A stretch of DNA of 64,000 nt from Aliiroseovarius sp. Z3 (GCF_029105185.1 NZ_JAFMZK010000002.1:124001-188000), one strand, 5' to 3'; positions 1 through 9,289 are shown, counted from the first letter of the stretch. Numbers and translations: made by a program. The notes: generated from the letters alone by a model not told the origin.

Positions 1-1020
1 CTCGGGCGCGGTGGCAAGACCGTGACGGCGATCAATCCGGTCCAGCCCAAGCGTGGCGGAGGCGTGACCGCGGATGACCGCATAATCATCGGTGGCCGTG
101 AAGGGTAGCGAGAAATCGCCGGCCAGACGGCGGGTCAGTTCACCCACCGTGGTCACGGTCGGCGGTGTGTCGCCAATCGCGGTGATCTGCCAGCGTGCAG
201 CACCCGGACCTTCGATGTCCAGCGGTCCACTTTTTGTAATGACCTGCAAATAGCTTTGCTGGGTCGGACCGGTGATCGGCGTGTCGGAAAGATCACCCGT
301 GACCGACAGTGTGTCGAGATCCCCGTAAAGCCGCAATGTCAGACGGCTGCCTTCGGGCACGGCCAGCGGGCCGGGGGGTTGGTCGGCCAGATACAGGCTG
401 GGCCGTCCGGTATAGCCGGGTGGCTCAATCCAGCCTTCCCAACTGGCGCTGGCAACAGGTTGTCCACTGGCATCACCACTGGTTGCAGTGGGGGCGCCCA
501 TGTGCTCCAGCCACGGGGTGAAGCCGATGGCCAGTGCCGCGCCGGTCGCCGCGATCAGGCGCAGGGCATAGGGGTCGCTGCGGGCAACGCGCAGGTCGGG
601 GGAAACTGGTCGAACACCCTTAAGACGTTGGGTCATACGGCCCAGATGGGCCAGCCACAGGCTGCGCGATGCGATGTCGTCGCGCCCCGTGGCTTGATCA
701 TCCATCAAGGCGGCGATGGGGTGGCCGGGCAGGTGGTCGTCCAGTTGGGCGAGTTGTTCGGCGCGGCTGGGCCAGACGAATCTGCGCGCGCCCCAGATCA
801 ACGCGCCCAAGCTGGCAACGATGCCCAGCGTCATCAGGCCGGTCGCGGCGGGCGATGGGCCGATGGTCCAGAAGCTCCAGACCGCGAAGGCGGTCAGACC
901 GACTGTGGCGAGCGGCCAGAAGGCCCGCCAGAGGCGTTCCAAAACCATACCCGCCCCAGTCAATCGCAAGGGCCATTTGAGGCGCTGTTGCACCTCGTCG
1001 GGTAAGGTGGGGCGGGTCAT
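1..1020 (-). CDS. DUF4175 / TIGR02302-type membrane protein (3' end outside window)
   Basis: The leftward reading frame is open from an ATG at 1020 to the window edge, so the C-terminal part is missing. The N-terminus (MTRPTLPDEVQQRL...) is followed by two hydrophobic segments at roughly residues 35-50 and 58-75, separated by a short polar turn, then a soluble region. Large proteins with this start sit beside lysA in many Rhodobacteraceae and are annotated as TIGR02302/DUF4175; their biochemical role is unknown. The start lies 17 bp downstream of the lysA stop, so the two are probably co-transcribed. The family call rests on N-terminal resemblance and position; the reading frame itself is solid. 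Confidence 0.75.
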   Translation of the reverse strand, partial: MTRPTLPDEVQQRLKWPLRLTGAGMVLERLWRAFWPLATVGLTAFAVWSFWTIGPSPAATGLMTLGIVASLGALIWGARRFVWPSRAEQLAQLDDHLPGHPIAALMDDQATGRDDIASRSLWLAHLGRMTQRLKGVRPVSPDLRVARSDPYALRLIAATGAALAIGFTPWLEHMGAPTATSGDASGQPVASASWEGWIEPPGYTGRPSLYLADQPPGPLAVPEGSRLTLRLYGDLDTLSVTGDLSDTPITGPTQQSYLQVITKSGPLDIEGPGAARWQITAIGDTPPTVTTVGELTRRLAGDFSLPFTATDDYAVIRGHASATLGLDRIDRRHGLATAPE

Positions 1021-1036
1021 CGGACCCGCGTCGGGT

Positions 1037-2302
1037 TCACAGCCATGCAGGGATGGTATCGCGTCCCAGCATCTCTTCATAGGTGGGACGGGCCCGGATG
1101 ACGGCATATTGATCGCCCATCACCAGAACTTCAGGGATCAGGGGGCGGGAATTGTATTCCGACGCCATCACCGCGCCATAAGCCCCGGCCGACCGGAAGG
1201 CGATCAGGTCATCGGCGTGCAGGCGGTCCAGATCGCGCCGCTTGGCGAAGGTGTCGCCGGTCTCGCAAATCGGGCCAACGATGTCGTATTGCGCCTTATC
1301 CTGGCCGGGCGCGGCTTCAATTACCGGGATGATGTCGTGATGGGCCTCGTACATGGCCGGGCGCACAAGGTCGTTCATAGCGGCGTCAACGATCAGGAAA
1401 TCCTGTCCTTCGCCTTCTTTCACATAGATGACGGACGTCACCATGATGCCTGCGTTGCCCGAGACCAGCCGCCCCGGCTCGATTTCGATCTCGCAACCCA
1501 GATGGCCGACGGTTTCGCGCACCATCTGCCCGTATTCGATGGGCAGGGGCGGGGCGGAGTTGGAGCGTTCGTAGGGAATCCCAAGCCCGCCGCCCAGATC
1601 CAGCCGCGTGATCTCATGCCCGTCTTCGCGCAGCGCTTCGGTTAGTTCGGCCACCTTTTGATAGGCTTGGCGGAACGGTTCCAACTCGGTCAGTTGGCTG
1701 CCGATATGCACGTCGATGCCAACGGCTTTCAGGCCGGGCAGGGATGCGATTTCGGCATAGACCTCGCGCGCGCGCGCGATTGGGATGCCGAACTTGTTCT
1801 CCGACTTCCCGGTCGAGATCTTGGCGTGGGTTTTGGCGTCCACATCCGGGTTCACGCGCACGGTGACGGGGGCAACCACGTCCAGTTCCGTCGCGACCTG
1901 CGACAGCACGCGCATTTCCGGTTCGCTTTCCAGATTGAATTGGCGGATGCCTTCTGTCAGGGCCAGCCGCATTTCGTCGCGCGCCTTGCCGACGCCGGAA
2001 AAGACGATCCGATCACCGGGCACACCAGCGGCGCGCGCGCGCCGGTATTCCCCGCCCGACACCACGTCCATCCCCGCACCCATGTCGCCCAGCAGTTTCA
2101 GCACGGCAAGGTTCGAGTTCGATTTCACCGCGAAACACACCAGATGATCGGCCCAGTCCAGTGCTTCGGCAAACAATCCGATATGGCGTGTCAGCGTGGC
2201 GGCGGAGTAGACATAGAAAGGCGTGCCAACCTTTGCGGCAATCTCGGGAATGGCCACGTCTTCGGCGTGCAGGATGCCGTCACGGTAAAGGAAATGGTCC
2301 AT
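1037..2302 (-). CDS. lysA: Diaminopimelate decarboxylase
   Basis: Catalyses the last step of lysine synthesis, decarboxylating meso-diaminopimelate to L-lysine with PLP. The 421-residue protein has the fold-III PLP lysine in FAVKSNSN (Lys60), the HIGSQ motif, the phosphate-binding EPGR segment and the CETGD motif with the cysteine contributed across the dimer. I start it at the ATG preceded by an AAAGG-like ribosome site and encoding MDHFLYRDG. The frame is open for 40 codons further upstream, but that stretch overlaps the small lipoprotein gene in another frame and does not resemble LysA. It lies in a leftward series argH, lipoprotein, lysA, DUF4175. Confidence 0.96.
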   Translation of the reverse strand: MDHFLYRDGILHAEDVAIPEIAAKVGTPFYVYSAATLTRHIGLFAEALDWADHLVCFAVKSNSNLAVLKLLGDMGAGMDVVSGGEYRRARAAGVPGDRIVFSGVGKARDEMRLALTEGIRQFNLESEPEMRVLSQVATELDVVAPVTVRVNPDVDAKTHAKISTGKSENKFGIPIARAREVYAEIASLPGLKAVGIDVHIGSQLTELEPFRQAYQKVAELTEALREDGHEITRLDLGGGLGIPYERSNSAPPLPIEYGQMVRETVGHLGCEIEIEPGRLVSGNAGIMVTSVIYVKEGEGQDFLIVDAAMNDLVRPAMYEAHHDIIPVIEAAPGQDKAQYDIVGPICETGDTFAKRRDLDRLHADDLIAFRSAGAYGAVMASEYNSRPLIPEVLVMGDQYAVIRARPTYEEMLGRDTIPAWL

Positions 2303-2327
2303 GGGCGAGCCTTTTCTGACTGCGTGC

Positions 2328-2444
2328 CTATTGGCGGGCTTGTTGTTCTGCGATGTCTTCCGGGCTGCCGGGGCGGATGGGTTCGCCATCGGCGCCACAG
2401 GCGGCAAGACCCAGAAGGGCAAGGATCAGGGTGACGCGGATCAT
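2328..2444 (-). CDS. LptM-like small lipoprotein
   Basis: A 38-residue frame between argH and lysA. Its ATG overlaps the argH TGA (ATGA), which suggests translational coupling. The sequence starts [12 protein letters not shown], runs into the lipobox LAAC, and continues [12 protein letters not shown] before a short charged tail. That fits the LptM/YifL family, whose mature N-terminus follows a C-G-x-x-G-x-[LI]-x-x-P pattern and whose gene is commonly found just upstream of lysA or dapF. In E. coli LptM helps mature the LPS translocon LptDE at the outer membrane. The function here is inferred from motif and neighbourhood only. It is easily missed because of its length and because an extended lysA start would cover it. 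Confidence 0.75.
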   Translation of the reverse strand: MIRVTLILALLGLAACGADGEPIRPGSPEDIAEQQARQ

Positions 2445-3838
2445 GACAAAGCCTCTTTCCAGCGGGCGATTTGTTTGCGGACCTCGGACGGGGCGGTGCC
2501 GCCGTAAGAGGTGCGGCTGGCGACCGAGTTGTGCACGCCCAAGACGCCGAACACCTCGTCGGTGATCGCATCATGGACCGATTGCATGTCGGCCAATGTC
2601 AGATCGGGCAGGTCGCAGCCGCGATCTTCGGCCATGGCAACAAGCGATCCGGTGACGTGGTGGGCATCGCGGAACGGCATGTTCAGGGCGCGCACCAGCC
2701 AGTCGGCAAGGTCGGTGGCGGTCGAAAAGCCCGATGATGCAGCGGCCTCCAGTGCATCGGTATTGGCGGCCATGTCCGAGACCATGCCGGTCATTGCCGC
2801 CAGCGCCAGCATCAGGTTGTCGGCGGCGTCAAACACCTGCTCCTTATCTTCCTGCATGTCCTTGGAATAGGCCAGCGGCAGCCCCTTCATCACCGTCATC
2901 AACCCGATATTCGCCCCCATGATCCGCCCGATCTTGGCGCGGATCAGCTCAGCCGCGTCAGGGTTGCGCTTCTGCGGCATGATCGACGACCCGGTGGACC
3001 ATTTGTCCGACATGCGCACAAAGCGGAACTGGGCCGAGGACCAGATCACCAGCTCTTCGGCAAAGCGGCTAAGGTGCATGGCGCAGATTGTGGCAGATGA
3101 CAGGAACTCCAACGCGAAATCACGGTCGGCCACGGCGTCGAGTGAGTTGGCCGTCGGGCGGTCAAAACCCAGCGCCTCGGCCGTCCTGTGGCGGTCGATG
3201 GGGAAGGACGTGCCCGCTAGTGCGGCGGAGCCCAAGGGGCATTCGTTCATCCGGGTGCGGGCGTCACGGAAACGGTACATATCGCGGCCAAACATTTCGA
3301 CATAGGCCATCATGTGGTGGCCCCATGTCACGGGCTGTGCAGTTTGCAGATGGGTAAAGCCGGGCATGACCCAATCGGCACCCGCTTCGGCCTGACCCAG
3401 CAGCGCGCGGATCAGGGCGTCCAGCCCATCAATTGCGGCGTCCATCTGGTCGCGGACCCAGAGGCGGAAATCGGTGGCCACCTGATCGTTGCGCGACCGG
3501 GCCGTGTGCAGACGCCCCGCCGGTTCGCCGACGATTTCTTTCAGCCGCGCCTCGACATTCATGTGGATGTCTTCCAGCGCGGTCGAGAAGGCGAAAGTGC
3601 CACCCTCGATCTCGGCCAGAACCTGCGACAGACCTTCGCGGATCGCTTCGGCGTCCTGATCGGTGATGACGCCGACAGCGGCCAGCATCGCGGCATGGGC
3701 GCGCGAGCCGTCGATATCCTGCCGCGCCATACGCTGGTCGTACCCGATCGAGGCGTTGATCGCCTCCATGATCGCGTCGGGGCCTGCGGAAAAGCGGCCA
3801 CCCCACATGGCATTGGCGGATTTGCTGTCGTCACTCAT
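2441..3838 (-). CDS. argH: Argininosuccinate lyase
   Basis: Cleaves argininosuccinate to arginine and fumarate, the last step of arginine biosynthesis. The 465-residue protein has the usual length, an N-terminal MWGGRF segment, [16 protein letters not shown] and the fumarase/ASL superfamily signature [12 protein letters not shown] at about residue 280. The start (MSDDSKSAN) matches the usual short N-terminal tail before MWGGRF. Its stop overlaps the start of the small lipoprotein gene, so argH is probably first in the argH-lipoprotein-lysA transcript. The 225 bp upstream, up to the divergent transglycosylase gene, contain no convincing gene. Confidence 0.97.
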   Translation of the reverse strand: MSDDSKSANAMWGGRFSAGPDAIMEAINASIGYDQRMARQDIDGSRAHAAMLAAVGVITDQDAEAIREGLSQVLAEIEGGTFAFSTALEDIHMNVEARLKEIVGEPAGRLHTARSRNDQVATDFRLWVRDQMDAAIDGLDALIRALLGQAEAGADWVMPGFTHLQTAQPVTWGHHMMAYVEMFGRDMYRFRDARTRMNECPLGSAALAGTSFPIDRHRTAEALGFDRPTANSLDAVADRDFALEFLSSATICAMHLSRFAEELVIWSSAQFRFVRMSDKWSTGSSIMPQKRNPDAAELIRAKIGRIMGANIGLMTVMKGLPLAYSKDMQEDKEQVFDAADNLMLALAAMTGMVSDMAANTDALEAAASSGFSTATDLADWLVRALNMPFRDAHHVTGSLVAMAEDRGCDLPDLTLADMQSVHDAITDEVFGVLGVHNSVASRTSYGGTAPSEVRKQIARWKEALS

Positions 3839-4063
3839 GGTCGGCCTTTCGGGTCAACGGTCTTGTTTTGCTTGCTATACGCGGCGCGGGGCGCAGGCGC
3901 AATTGGTCAGCGGAAATTGGCCTGAAATGCGGACGCGACATGCGGTGTTTCCGCCGCGTCAGCGCCAGATTGCCGATCGGTATTGCGGCGCTTTGAGGTG
4001 AGCCTAAACAAGCGTAATGTGCGCGCCACCGACGCATTGTGAGGGTGCGCGGATGAGGCTGCG

Positions 4064-5281
4064 ATGACAGGGGTGTCGAAAGACATGCACACAGGAATGT
4101 TTACTCGGCGGCGGGCCGCGGGGCTGCTTGTGGCGGCCAGCACTATGCCCAAGGCCGTGATGGCAAATGCCGGCTTCGAAGCGTGGCGCGCTGATTTTCG
4201 GGCCCGCGCGGAAGCTGCCGGCGTGCCTTCCGACGCGTTGCGCGCGCTGGACAAGGCGCAATTCCTGCCTAAGGTCGTTGCGCTGGACAGTGCCCCTGCC
4301 GAGACGACACGAACGCTTGGCGACTACATTGCGTCAGCAGCCTCACCGCAGCGAATCAAGGCCGGTCAGGTCGTGATGGCGCGCTATCCGACCTTGCTTG
4401 GGCGGATCGAAAAAAAATATGATGTGGCGCGGGAAGTCATTGTTGCCATCTGGGGGATGGAAAGCAGCTTCGGTGCCGTGCGCGGGTCAGCACCGGTTCT
4501 GTCGACCCTGGCATCACTGGCATATGACGGCCGCCGTCGCGCCTTGTTCGAGAACGAGCTTCTGGCCGCCCTGAAAATCCTTGCCGCTGGCGACACAACA
4601 CCTGCGCAAATGACTGGCTCCTATGCCGGGGCCATGGGGCATACCCAGTTCATGCCATCCTCGTTTCTGAGCCATGCGGTCGATTTCAACCGTGACGGAC
4701 GGCGCGACATCTGGGCTGATGACCCGACGGATGCGCTGGCGTCAACTGCCGCATACCTTCGGGCAAAGGGGTGGCAGAAAGATCAGCCGTGGGCCTATGA
4801 AGTGCAATTGCCAAAGGGCTTCGATCTGGCCCGCACCGGGCGGGTGTATGCACAACGGCTGCGGGACTGGGCGCGGTTGGGCGTGACGCATGCGTCGGGT
4901 AAGAAGCTCAGCGGATCAGACGCAGGGGCACTGATCCTGCCCGCAGGCCCCACAGGGCCGGTGTTCATGGTGTTCGACAATTTCCATGTGCTGAAAACGT
5001 ATAACTACGCCGACAGCTATGTGATCGGTGTCGGTCATCTGTCTGATCGTCTGGCCGGTGGCGCTCCGATCATCGCGAAGTTTCCGGGCAACCCTTGGGG
5101 TATGACGACGGCGGAGCGGCAAGAGCTTCAGAAACGTCTGAACGCGCTTGGCTTCAAGGCGGGTCGCCCCGATGGCGTGATTGGGGAAATGGGACGCGCG
5201 GCGATCAGATCTTATGAAACGGCGCGCGGCGTGCCGGTTACGGGCGTTCCCAGCCGGGACTTGCTGGTGGCACTTCGCTAG
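4064..5281 (+). CDS. Lytic murein transglycosylase, MltB/SLT_2 type, with PG-binding domain
   Basis: Cleaves peptidoglycan glycan strands with formation of 1,6-anhydro-muramyl ends in the periplasm. The 405-residue product has an N-terminal export signal with a twin-arginine-like RRRAAG followed by a hydrophobic stretch ending ANA, then the MltB-type catalytic domain. The catalytic Glu is in WGMESSFG; GAMGHTQFMPSS and DFNRDGRRDIW are also present. The last ~60 residues are a peptidoglycan-binding_1 domain (LQKRLNALGF, DGVIGEMGRAAI). The first ATG is kept because GAGG lies 5 nt before it; an ATG at 4085 is an alternative. The 3' end overlaps the convergent tag gene by 44 bp. Confidence 0.9.
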   Translation: MTGVSKDMHTGMFTRRRAAGLLVAASTMPKAVMANAGFEAWRADFRARAEAAGVPSDALRALDKAQFLPKVVALDSAPAETTRTLGDYIASAASPQRIKAGQVVMARYPTLLGRIEKKYDVAREVIVAIWGMESSFGAVRGSAPVLSTLASLAYDGRRRALFENELLAALKILAAGDTTPAQMTGSYAGAMGHTQFMPSSFLSHAVDFNRDGRRDIWADDPTDALASTAAYLRAKGWQKDQPWAYEVQLPKGFDLARTGRVYAQRLRDWARLGVTHASGKKLSGSDAGALILPAGPTGPVFMVFDNFHVLKTYNYADSYVIGVGHLSDRLAGGAPIIAKFPGNPWGMTTAERQELQKRLNALGFKAGRPDGVIGEMGRAAIRSYETARGVPVTGVPSRDLLVALR

Positions 5282-5837
5282 CGACCTGATCGAAGCGGAA
5301 ACACCCGGTGACGTGGTCGTTGAACAACCCGCAGGCCTGCATCCATGCATAAACGATTGTGGGGCCGCAAAACTTGAACCCGGCTTTTTTCAGGTCTTTC
5401 GAGATTTGGACAGTCAGTGGGGTCGAGGCGGGAATATCGGCCAAACTTGCGTAATGGCCCACCTGCGGTTTGCCTTCCACATATCCCCAGATCCAGTCTG
5501 CGAATGGCTGCGCGCCACCAAGATCAAGATATGCCTGCGCATTGCCGATGGTGGCCTCGATCTTGCCCCGGTGCCGAATGATGCCTGGATTGCCCAGCAG
5601 GCGGACAACATCATCTTCGCCCCAACCGGCGATCACCGCTGGATCAAACCCCTGGAAGGCTTTGCGAAAGGCGTCACGTTTGCGCAAGATCGTGATCCAG
5701 CTCAGCCCGGCCTGGAACCCGTCAAGGATCAGCTTTTCCCACAAGGCCCTCCCATCATACTCGGGAACACCCCATTCGGTGTCGTGATAAGCGACATAGA
5801 GAGGATCCTCTCCGCACCAGGTGCAGCGCTGGGTCAT
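5238..5837 (-). CDS. tag: DNA-3-methyladenine glycosylase I
   Basis: Removes 3-methyladenine from alkylated DNA in base-excision repair. The 199-residue protein carries the family hallmarks: CTWCGEDPLYVAYHDTEWG at the N-terminus, including the zinc ligands Cys5 and His18, the C-terminal pair in NDHVTGC, and the LSWITIL/KRDAFRKAF region. I choose the ATG preceded by AAAGGAGCCACC rather than a longer frame starting 22 codons upstream, since family members begin at this point. It converges on, and overlaps, the transglycosylase gene. Confidence 0.95.
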   Translation of the reverse strand: MTQRCTWCGEDPLYVAYHDTEWGVPEYDGRALWEKLILDGFQAGLSWITILRKRDAFRKAFQGFDPAVIAGWGEDDVVRLLGNPGIIRHRGKIEATIGNAQAYLDLGGAQPFADWIWGYVEGKPQVGHYASLADIPASTPLTVQISKDLKKAGFKFCGPTIVYAWMQACGLFNDHVTGCFRFDQVASEVPPASPGWERP

Positions 5838-5943
5838 GGTGGCTCCTTTCCGGTTAGTATCTAAAATTATCCGCAAATTCGGGATTTTACAGCTTGTTAG
5901 CATCTATCGCGGATCAATGTCTCATTGCTGCGACGGAGATTCA

Positions 5944-6768
5944 ATGATGCACAACCTGAAGCGGGACGATACGCCCATGCCGGCCGTGATGAGCGACCCG
6001 TTGTCTGTCGCGGTCGAACTGCGCGATAGCGAAGCATTGGACCTTGTGCACCATGCCCTACGCCACAAGCAGGTCAAACTTGCCTATCAGCCCGTTGTGC
6101 AAACTGCCAATCCCGACCGTATGGCATTTTACGAAGGCTTGCTGCGCGTGCATGACAGTTCGGGCCGAGTGATTCCCGCAAAAAGTTTCATCGACGCCGT
6201 TGAAGATACCGAGCACGGGCGCATTCTGGATACGCTCGCGTTGGAAAAAGGGCTTGAGGTTTTGGCGGCGGAACCCGGTTTGCGGTTAGCGATCAACATG
6301 TCGGCCCGTTCCATCGCCTATCCGGGATGGAAACAGGTTCTGGACCGTGGATTGCAGGACAATCCTACACTGGGCGAACGTCTGATCCTTGAGATCACCG
6401 AGCGCACCGCGATCACGATGCCGGATCTTGTGCAGGTTTTCATGGCGGAACTGCAACAAAAAGGGATCAGCTTCGCACTGGATGATTTCGGTGCCGGGTT
6501 CACTTCCTTTCGGTATCTCAAGGACTTCTATTTCGACATCCTTAAGATTGATGGTGAGTTCATTCGGGGTATTCACCAAAACGCAGACAATCAGATACTG
6601 ACCGAAGCCATGCTATCGTTAGCCCGGCATTTCGACATGTTCACCGTTGCCGAAAGTGTCGAAAACCATCTGGACGCGGCCTATCTTGCTTCGATCGGTG
6701 TGGACTGTATGCAGGGTTATTATTTCGGTGCCCCGACGATCAATCCTTACTGGCAAAAGGTGGCCTGA
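5944..6768 (+). CDS. Stand-alone EAL-domain protein, probable c-di-GMP phosphodiesterase
   Basis: Predicted to hydrolyse cyclic di-GMP. About 274 residues hold essentially only an EAL domain. The signature is YEGLLRV (EGL variant, Glu near residue 64), followed by INMSARS, EITERTA, the metal-binding DDFGAGF, LKIDGEF, a VAESVEN loop and QGYYFG. All acidic residues normally needed for catalysis seem present, so it is probably active. No GGDEF, PAS or membrane segment is visible, so how it senses signals is unknown. Start: ATG with GGAG 5 nt upstream; an in-frame ATG at 5917 is possible. It stands alone, divergent from tag. Confidence 0.88.
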   Translation: MMHNLKRDDTPMPAVMSDPLSVAVELRDSEALDLVHHALRHKQVKLAYQPVVQTANPDRMAFYEGLLRVHDSSGRVIPAKSFIDAVEDTEHGRILDTLALEKGLEVLAAEPGLRLAINMSARSIAYPGWKQVLDRGLQDNPTLGERLILEITERTAITMPDLVQVFMAELQQKGISFALDDFGAGFTSFRYLKDFYFDILKIDGEFIRGIHQNADNQILTEAMLSLARHFDMFTVAESVENHLDAAYLASIGVDCMQGYYFGAPTINPYWQKVA

Positions 6769-6824
6769 TCCAAGCAGGTCAGCGGGTCGTACGGTCGCAA
6801 GCCGCGCGTGCGACTTGATTTCCT

Positions 6825-6835
6825 CTGCGATGCAG
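6825..6835. promoter_or_regulatory. PhaR-like operator upstream of phaA
   Basis: A perfect CTGC-GAT-GCAG inverted repeat about 100 bp before the phaA start. CTGC-N3/4-GCAG is, as I recall, the site described for the PHB-responsive repressor PhaR in Rhodobacter. Assignment as an operator is inference from motif plus position. Confidence 0.45.
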
Positions 6836-6932
6836 CACAGGATACGCCCAACATCGGTTCCATGCCTGAAAACCGTCCTTTCGCGGCACTATGAAGGCCT
6901 GGATTCGTCAGTTCGGAGGAAAAGGACCCATC

Positions 6933-8108
6933 ATGACCAACGTTGTAATCGTATCCGCAGCGCGGACTGCCGTCGGCAGCTTCTCGGGCTCATTTGCCAA
7001 CACCCCCGCCCACGATCTTGGCGCCGCTGTGCTTGAGGCTGTCGTTGCCCGCGCCGGTATCGACAAGTCAGACGTCAGCGAGACGATTTTGGGGCAGGTG
7101 CTGCAAGCCGGTCAGGGTCAGAACCCCGCACGTCAGGCGCATATCAATGCGGGCCTTCCTAAAGAAAGCTCGGCTTGGGGGATCAACCAGGTTTGCGGAT
7201 CTGGCCTGCGGACCGTAGCCCTTGGCGCCCAGCATGTGATGCTTGGGGACGCAGCCATTGTTGCGGCGGGTGGTCAGGAAAACATGTCGCTCAGCCCCCA
7301 TGTCGCGCATCTGCGCGCCGGTCACAAGATGGGCGATATGAAGTTCATCGACAGCATGATCAAGGACGGTCTGTGGGATGCTTTCAACGGCTATCACATG
7401 GGCCAGACCGCCGAAAACGTGGCCCAGCAATGGCAGATCACCCGCGATATGCAGGATGAATTTGCGGTTGCATCGCAAAACAAGGCGGAAGCGGCCCAGA
7501 AGGCGGGCAAATTCGCGGATGAAATCATTCCGTTCACGGTGAAAACCCGCAAAGGCGAAACGGTTGTCGATCAGGATGAATACATCCGTCACGGCGCAAC
7601 CATGGAGGCCATGCAAAAGTTGCGCCCGGCCTTCACCAAGGACGGTTCGGTGACCGCCGCGAACGCATCGGGTATCAATGACGGTGCGGCGGCTGTGCTG
7701 CTGATGACCGCTGATGAAGCGGAAAAACGCGGGTTGGAACCGTTGGCGCGCATTGCCTCCTATGCCACGGCTGGTTTGGATCCGTCGATCATGGGGGTCG
7801 GCCCGATCCATGCCTCGACCAAAGCGCTGGAAAAGGCGGGTTGGAAAGCGCAGGATCTTGATCTTGTGGAAGCGAACGAAGCCTTCGCGGCGCAGGCTTG
7901 CGCCGTCAACAAGGATATGGATTGGGACACATCCATCGTGAACGTCAATGGCGGTGCGATTGCCATTGGACACCCGATTGGCGCGTCTGGTTGCCGTATC
8001 CTGAACACGCTATTGTTCGAGATGAAGCGCCGCGATGCCAAGAAAGGTCTTGCGACCCTGTGTATCGGCGGCGGTATGGGCGTGGCCATGTGTCTTGAGC
8101 GTCCGTAA
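6933..8108 (+). CDS. phaA: Acetyl-CoA acetyltransferase (beta-ketothiolase)
   Basis: Condenses two acetyl-CoA to acetoacetyl-CoA, feeding polyhydroxybutyrate synthesis. The 391-residue thiolase has the nucleophilic cysteine in NQVCGSGLR (near residue 88), the [17 protein letters not shown] signature with the active-site His, and the second cysteine in LCIGGGMG. The start is the ATG encoding [17 protein letters not shown]; a GGAGGAAAAGG ribosome site precedes it, and an upstream in-frame ATG gives an unlike N-terminus. It is followed by a strong terminator and then phaB with its own control region, so the two are probably separately transcribed although functionally paired. Confidence 0.96.
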   Translation: MTNVVIVSAARTAVGSFSGSFANTPAHDLGAAVLEAVVARAGIDKSDVSETILGQVLQAGQGQNPARQAHINAGLPKESSAWGINQVCGSGLRTVALGAQHVMLGDAAIVAAGGQENMSLSPHVAHLRAGHKMGDMKFIDSMIKDGLWDAFNGYHMGQTAENVAQQWQITRDMQDEFAVASQNKAEAAQKAGKFADEIIPFTVKTRKGETVVDQDEYIRHGATMEAMQKLRPAFTKDGSVTAANASGINDGAAAVLLMTADEAEKRGLEPLARIASYATAGLDPSIMGVGPIHASTKALEKAGWKAQDLDLVEANEAFAAQACAVNKDMDWDTSIVNVNGGAIAIGHPIGASGCRILNTLLFEMKRRDAKKGLATLCIGGGMGVAMCLERP

Positions 8109-8128
8109 GGCCGAAAAAACGTCAAAAG

Positions 8129-8153
8129 AAAAGGCGCCCGTGGGCGCCTTTTT
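8129..8153 (+). terminator. Rho-independent terminator after phaA
   Basis: An 11-bp perfect stem (AAAAGGCGCCC / GGGCGCCTTTT) with a 2-nt loop runs into a T tract, 20 nt after the phaA stop. Confidence 0.92.
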
Positions 8154-8168
8154 GTTACGTTGCGGTCA

Positions 8169-8223
8169 TGCAGAAAAAGTATATCTGCATTGCGGCAAAA
8201 TCTTTGCGCAATAATATTGCGCA
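8169..8223. promoter_or_regulatory. Two palindromes upstream of phaB, candidate PhaR operator
   Basis: The first is TGCAGA-N9-TCTGCA (8169-8189). The second is a 19-bp near-perfect palindrome with 9-bp arms, TGCGCAATA / TATTGCGCA around one central A (8205-8223). Both have the TGC/GCA character of PhaR-binding sites and lie 58-112 bp before the phaB start. Binding is inferred, not shown. Confidence 0.5.
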
Positions 8224-8280
8224 GCGGGTATGTAAAAGGTAACAGTGTTTCCATACCTAGATTCTATAACGGAGGATTAC

Positions 8281-9003
8281 ATGGCTCGAGTTGCACTGGT
8301 CACAGGCGGGTCGCGCGGCATTGGCGCGGCAATTTCCAAGGCCCTGAAGGCGGAAGGCTACGACGTGGCTGCCACTTATGCTGGCAACGACGAAAAGGCC
8401 GCGGCCTTCACCAAGGAAACCGGCATCAAGACATACAAATGGAACGTCGGCGACTACGCGGCCTCGAAGAACGGATTGGCGAAAGTCGAAGCCGAAGTCG
8501 GGCCAATTGACGTTGTGGTCGCGAATGCGGGCATCACGCGGGACGCTCCGTTTCACAAGATGACGCCTGAACAGTGGCAGGAGGTGATCGACACCAACCT
8601 GACCGGTGTGTTCAATACAGTTCACCCGATCTGGCCCGGCATGCGCGAGCGCAAATTTGGCCGGATCATCGTTATCAGCTCTATCAACGGTCAGAAAGGT
8701 CAGTTTGGCCAGGTAAACTATGCCGCGACCAAGGCGGGCGATCTGGGGATTGTTAAATCGCTGGCCCAAGAAGGCGCGCGGGCGGGGATCACCGCGAACG
8801 CAATTTGTCCTGGCTATATCGCCACCGAAATGGTGATGGCGGTGCCAGAGAAAGTGCGCGAGTCGATCATCGCCGGTATCCCTGCCGGTCGCCTTGGTGA
8901 GCCGGAAGAGATCGCGCGTTGTGTGACCTTCCTGGCATCGGATGATGCGCAGTTCATCAACGGATCGACAATCTCGGCCAATGGGGCGCAATTCTTCGTC
9001 TGA
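8281..9003 (+). CDS. phaB: Acetoacetyl-CoA reductase
   Basis: NADPH-dependent reduction of acetoacetyl-CoA to (R)-3-hydroxybutyryl-CoA, the monomer for PHB. A 240-residue classical SDR with TGGSRGIG nucleotide-binding glycine motif, ANAGIT, the catalytic Ser in ISSINGQKG, and Tyr/Lys in NYAATKAG. The GQKGQFGQ segment is typical of PhaB. A GGAGG site sits 5 nt before the chosen ATG; the frame extends 12 codons upstream but without a ribosome site. No phaC synthase or phasin is in the window, so the polymerase is encoded elsewhere. Confidence 0.96.
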   Translation: MARVALVTGGSRGIGAAISKALKAEGYDVAATYAGNDEKAAAFTKETGIKTYKWNVGDYAASKNGLAKVEAEVGPIDVVVANAGITRDAPFHKMTPEQWQEVIDTNLTGVFNTVHPIWPGMRERKFGRIIVISSINGQKGQFGQVNYAATKAGDLGIVKSLAQEGARAGITANAICPGYIATEMVMAVPEKVRESIIAGIPAGRLGEPEEIARCVTFLASDDAQFINGSTISANGAQFFV

Positions 9004-9186
9004 TCATGCCGGGCAATCGCTTTTTCGGGGCTGGCTGAACAGGCTGGCCCCGTTTTCATGCGCAGGCGACCACCGAAGAATTGAACGCAGTTGCCCGAAG
9101 GTTTTGGCAACAGCGATTGCGCGTTCGGCATGTGCGCGGTCATATATGCGGCGAAGCTGAATGTCATTGGTCGCTGTTTCCAACAT
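9004..9186 (-). CDS. Small hypothetical protein
   Basis: A 60-residue leftward frame between phaB and the divergent LysR gene. It is preceded by GGAGAG at suitable spacing; an in-frame ATG four codons earlier is also possible. The N-terminal half (LRRIYDRAHAERAIAVAKTF) is an amphipathic, Arg/Ala-rich helix like those in several short Rhodobacteraceae proteins of unknown role. The C-terminal half is unremarkable. No function can be given; existence as a gene is plausible but not certain. Confidence 0.4.
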   Translation of the reverse strand: MLETATNDIQLRRIYDRAHAERAIAVAKTFGQLRSILRWSPAHENGASLFSQPRKSDCPA

Positions 9187-9289
9187 GGCTCTCTCCATCA
9201 GTTATTCTTTCCTGACCGACTATCTTATGTTTGTAATATTTGTACAAATGAGACTTTTAGCGAGATCAGTTTAGTGATACTTAACTGAC

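Noticed and set aside
1658-2434. A 258-codon rightward frame opposite lysA
   Set aside because: Antisense shadow of a highly conserved gene in GC-rich DNA; no ribosome site and His/Gly-rich composition typical of complement frames.
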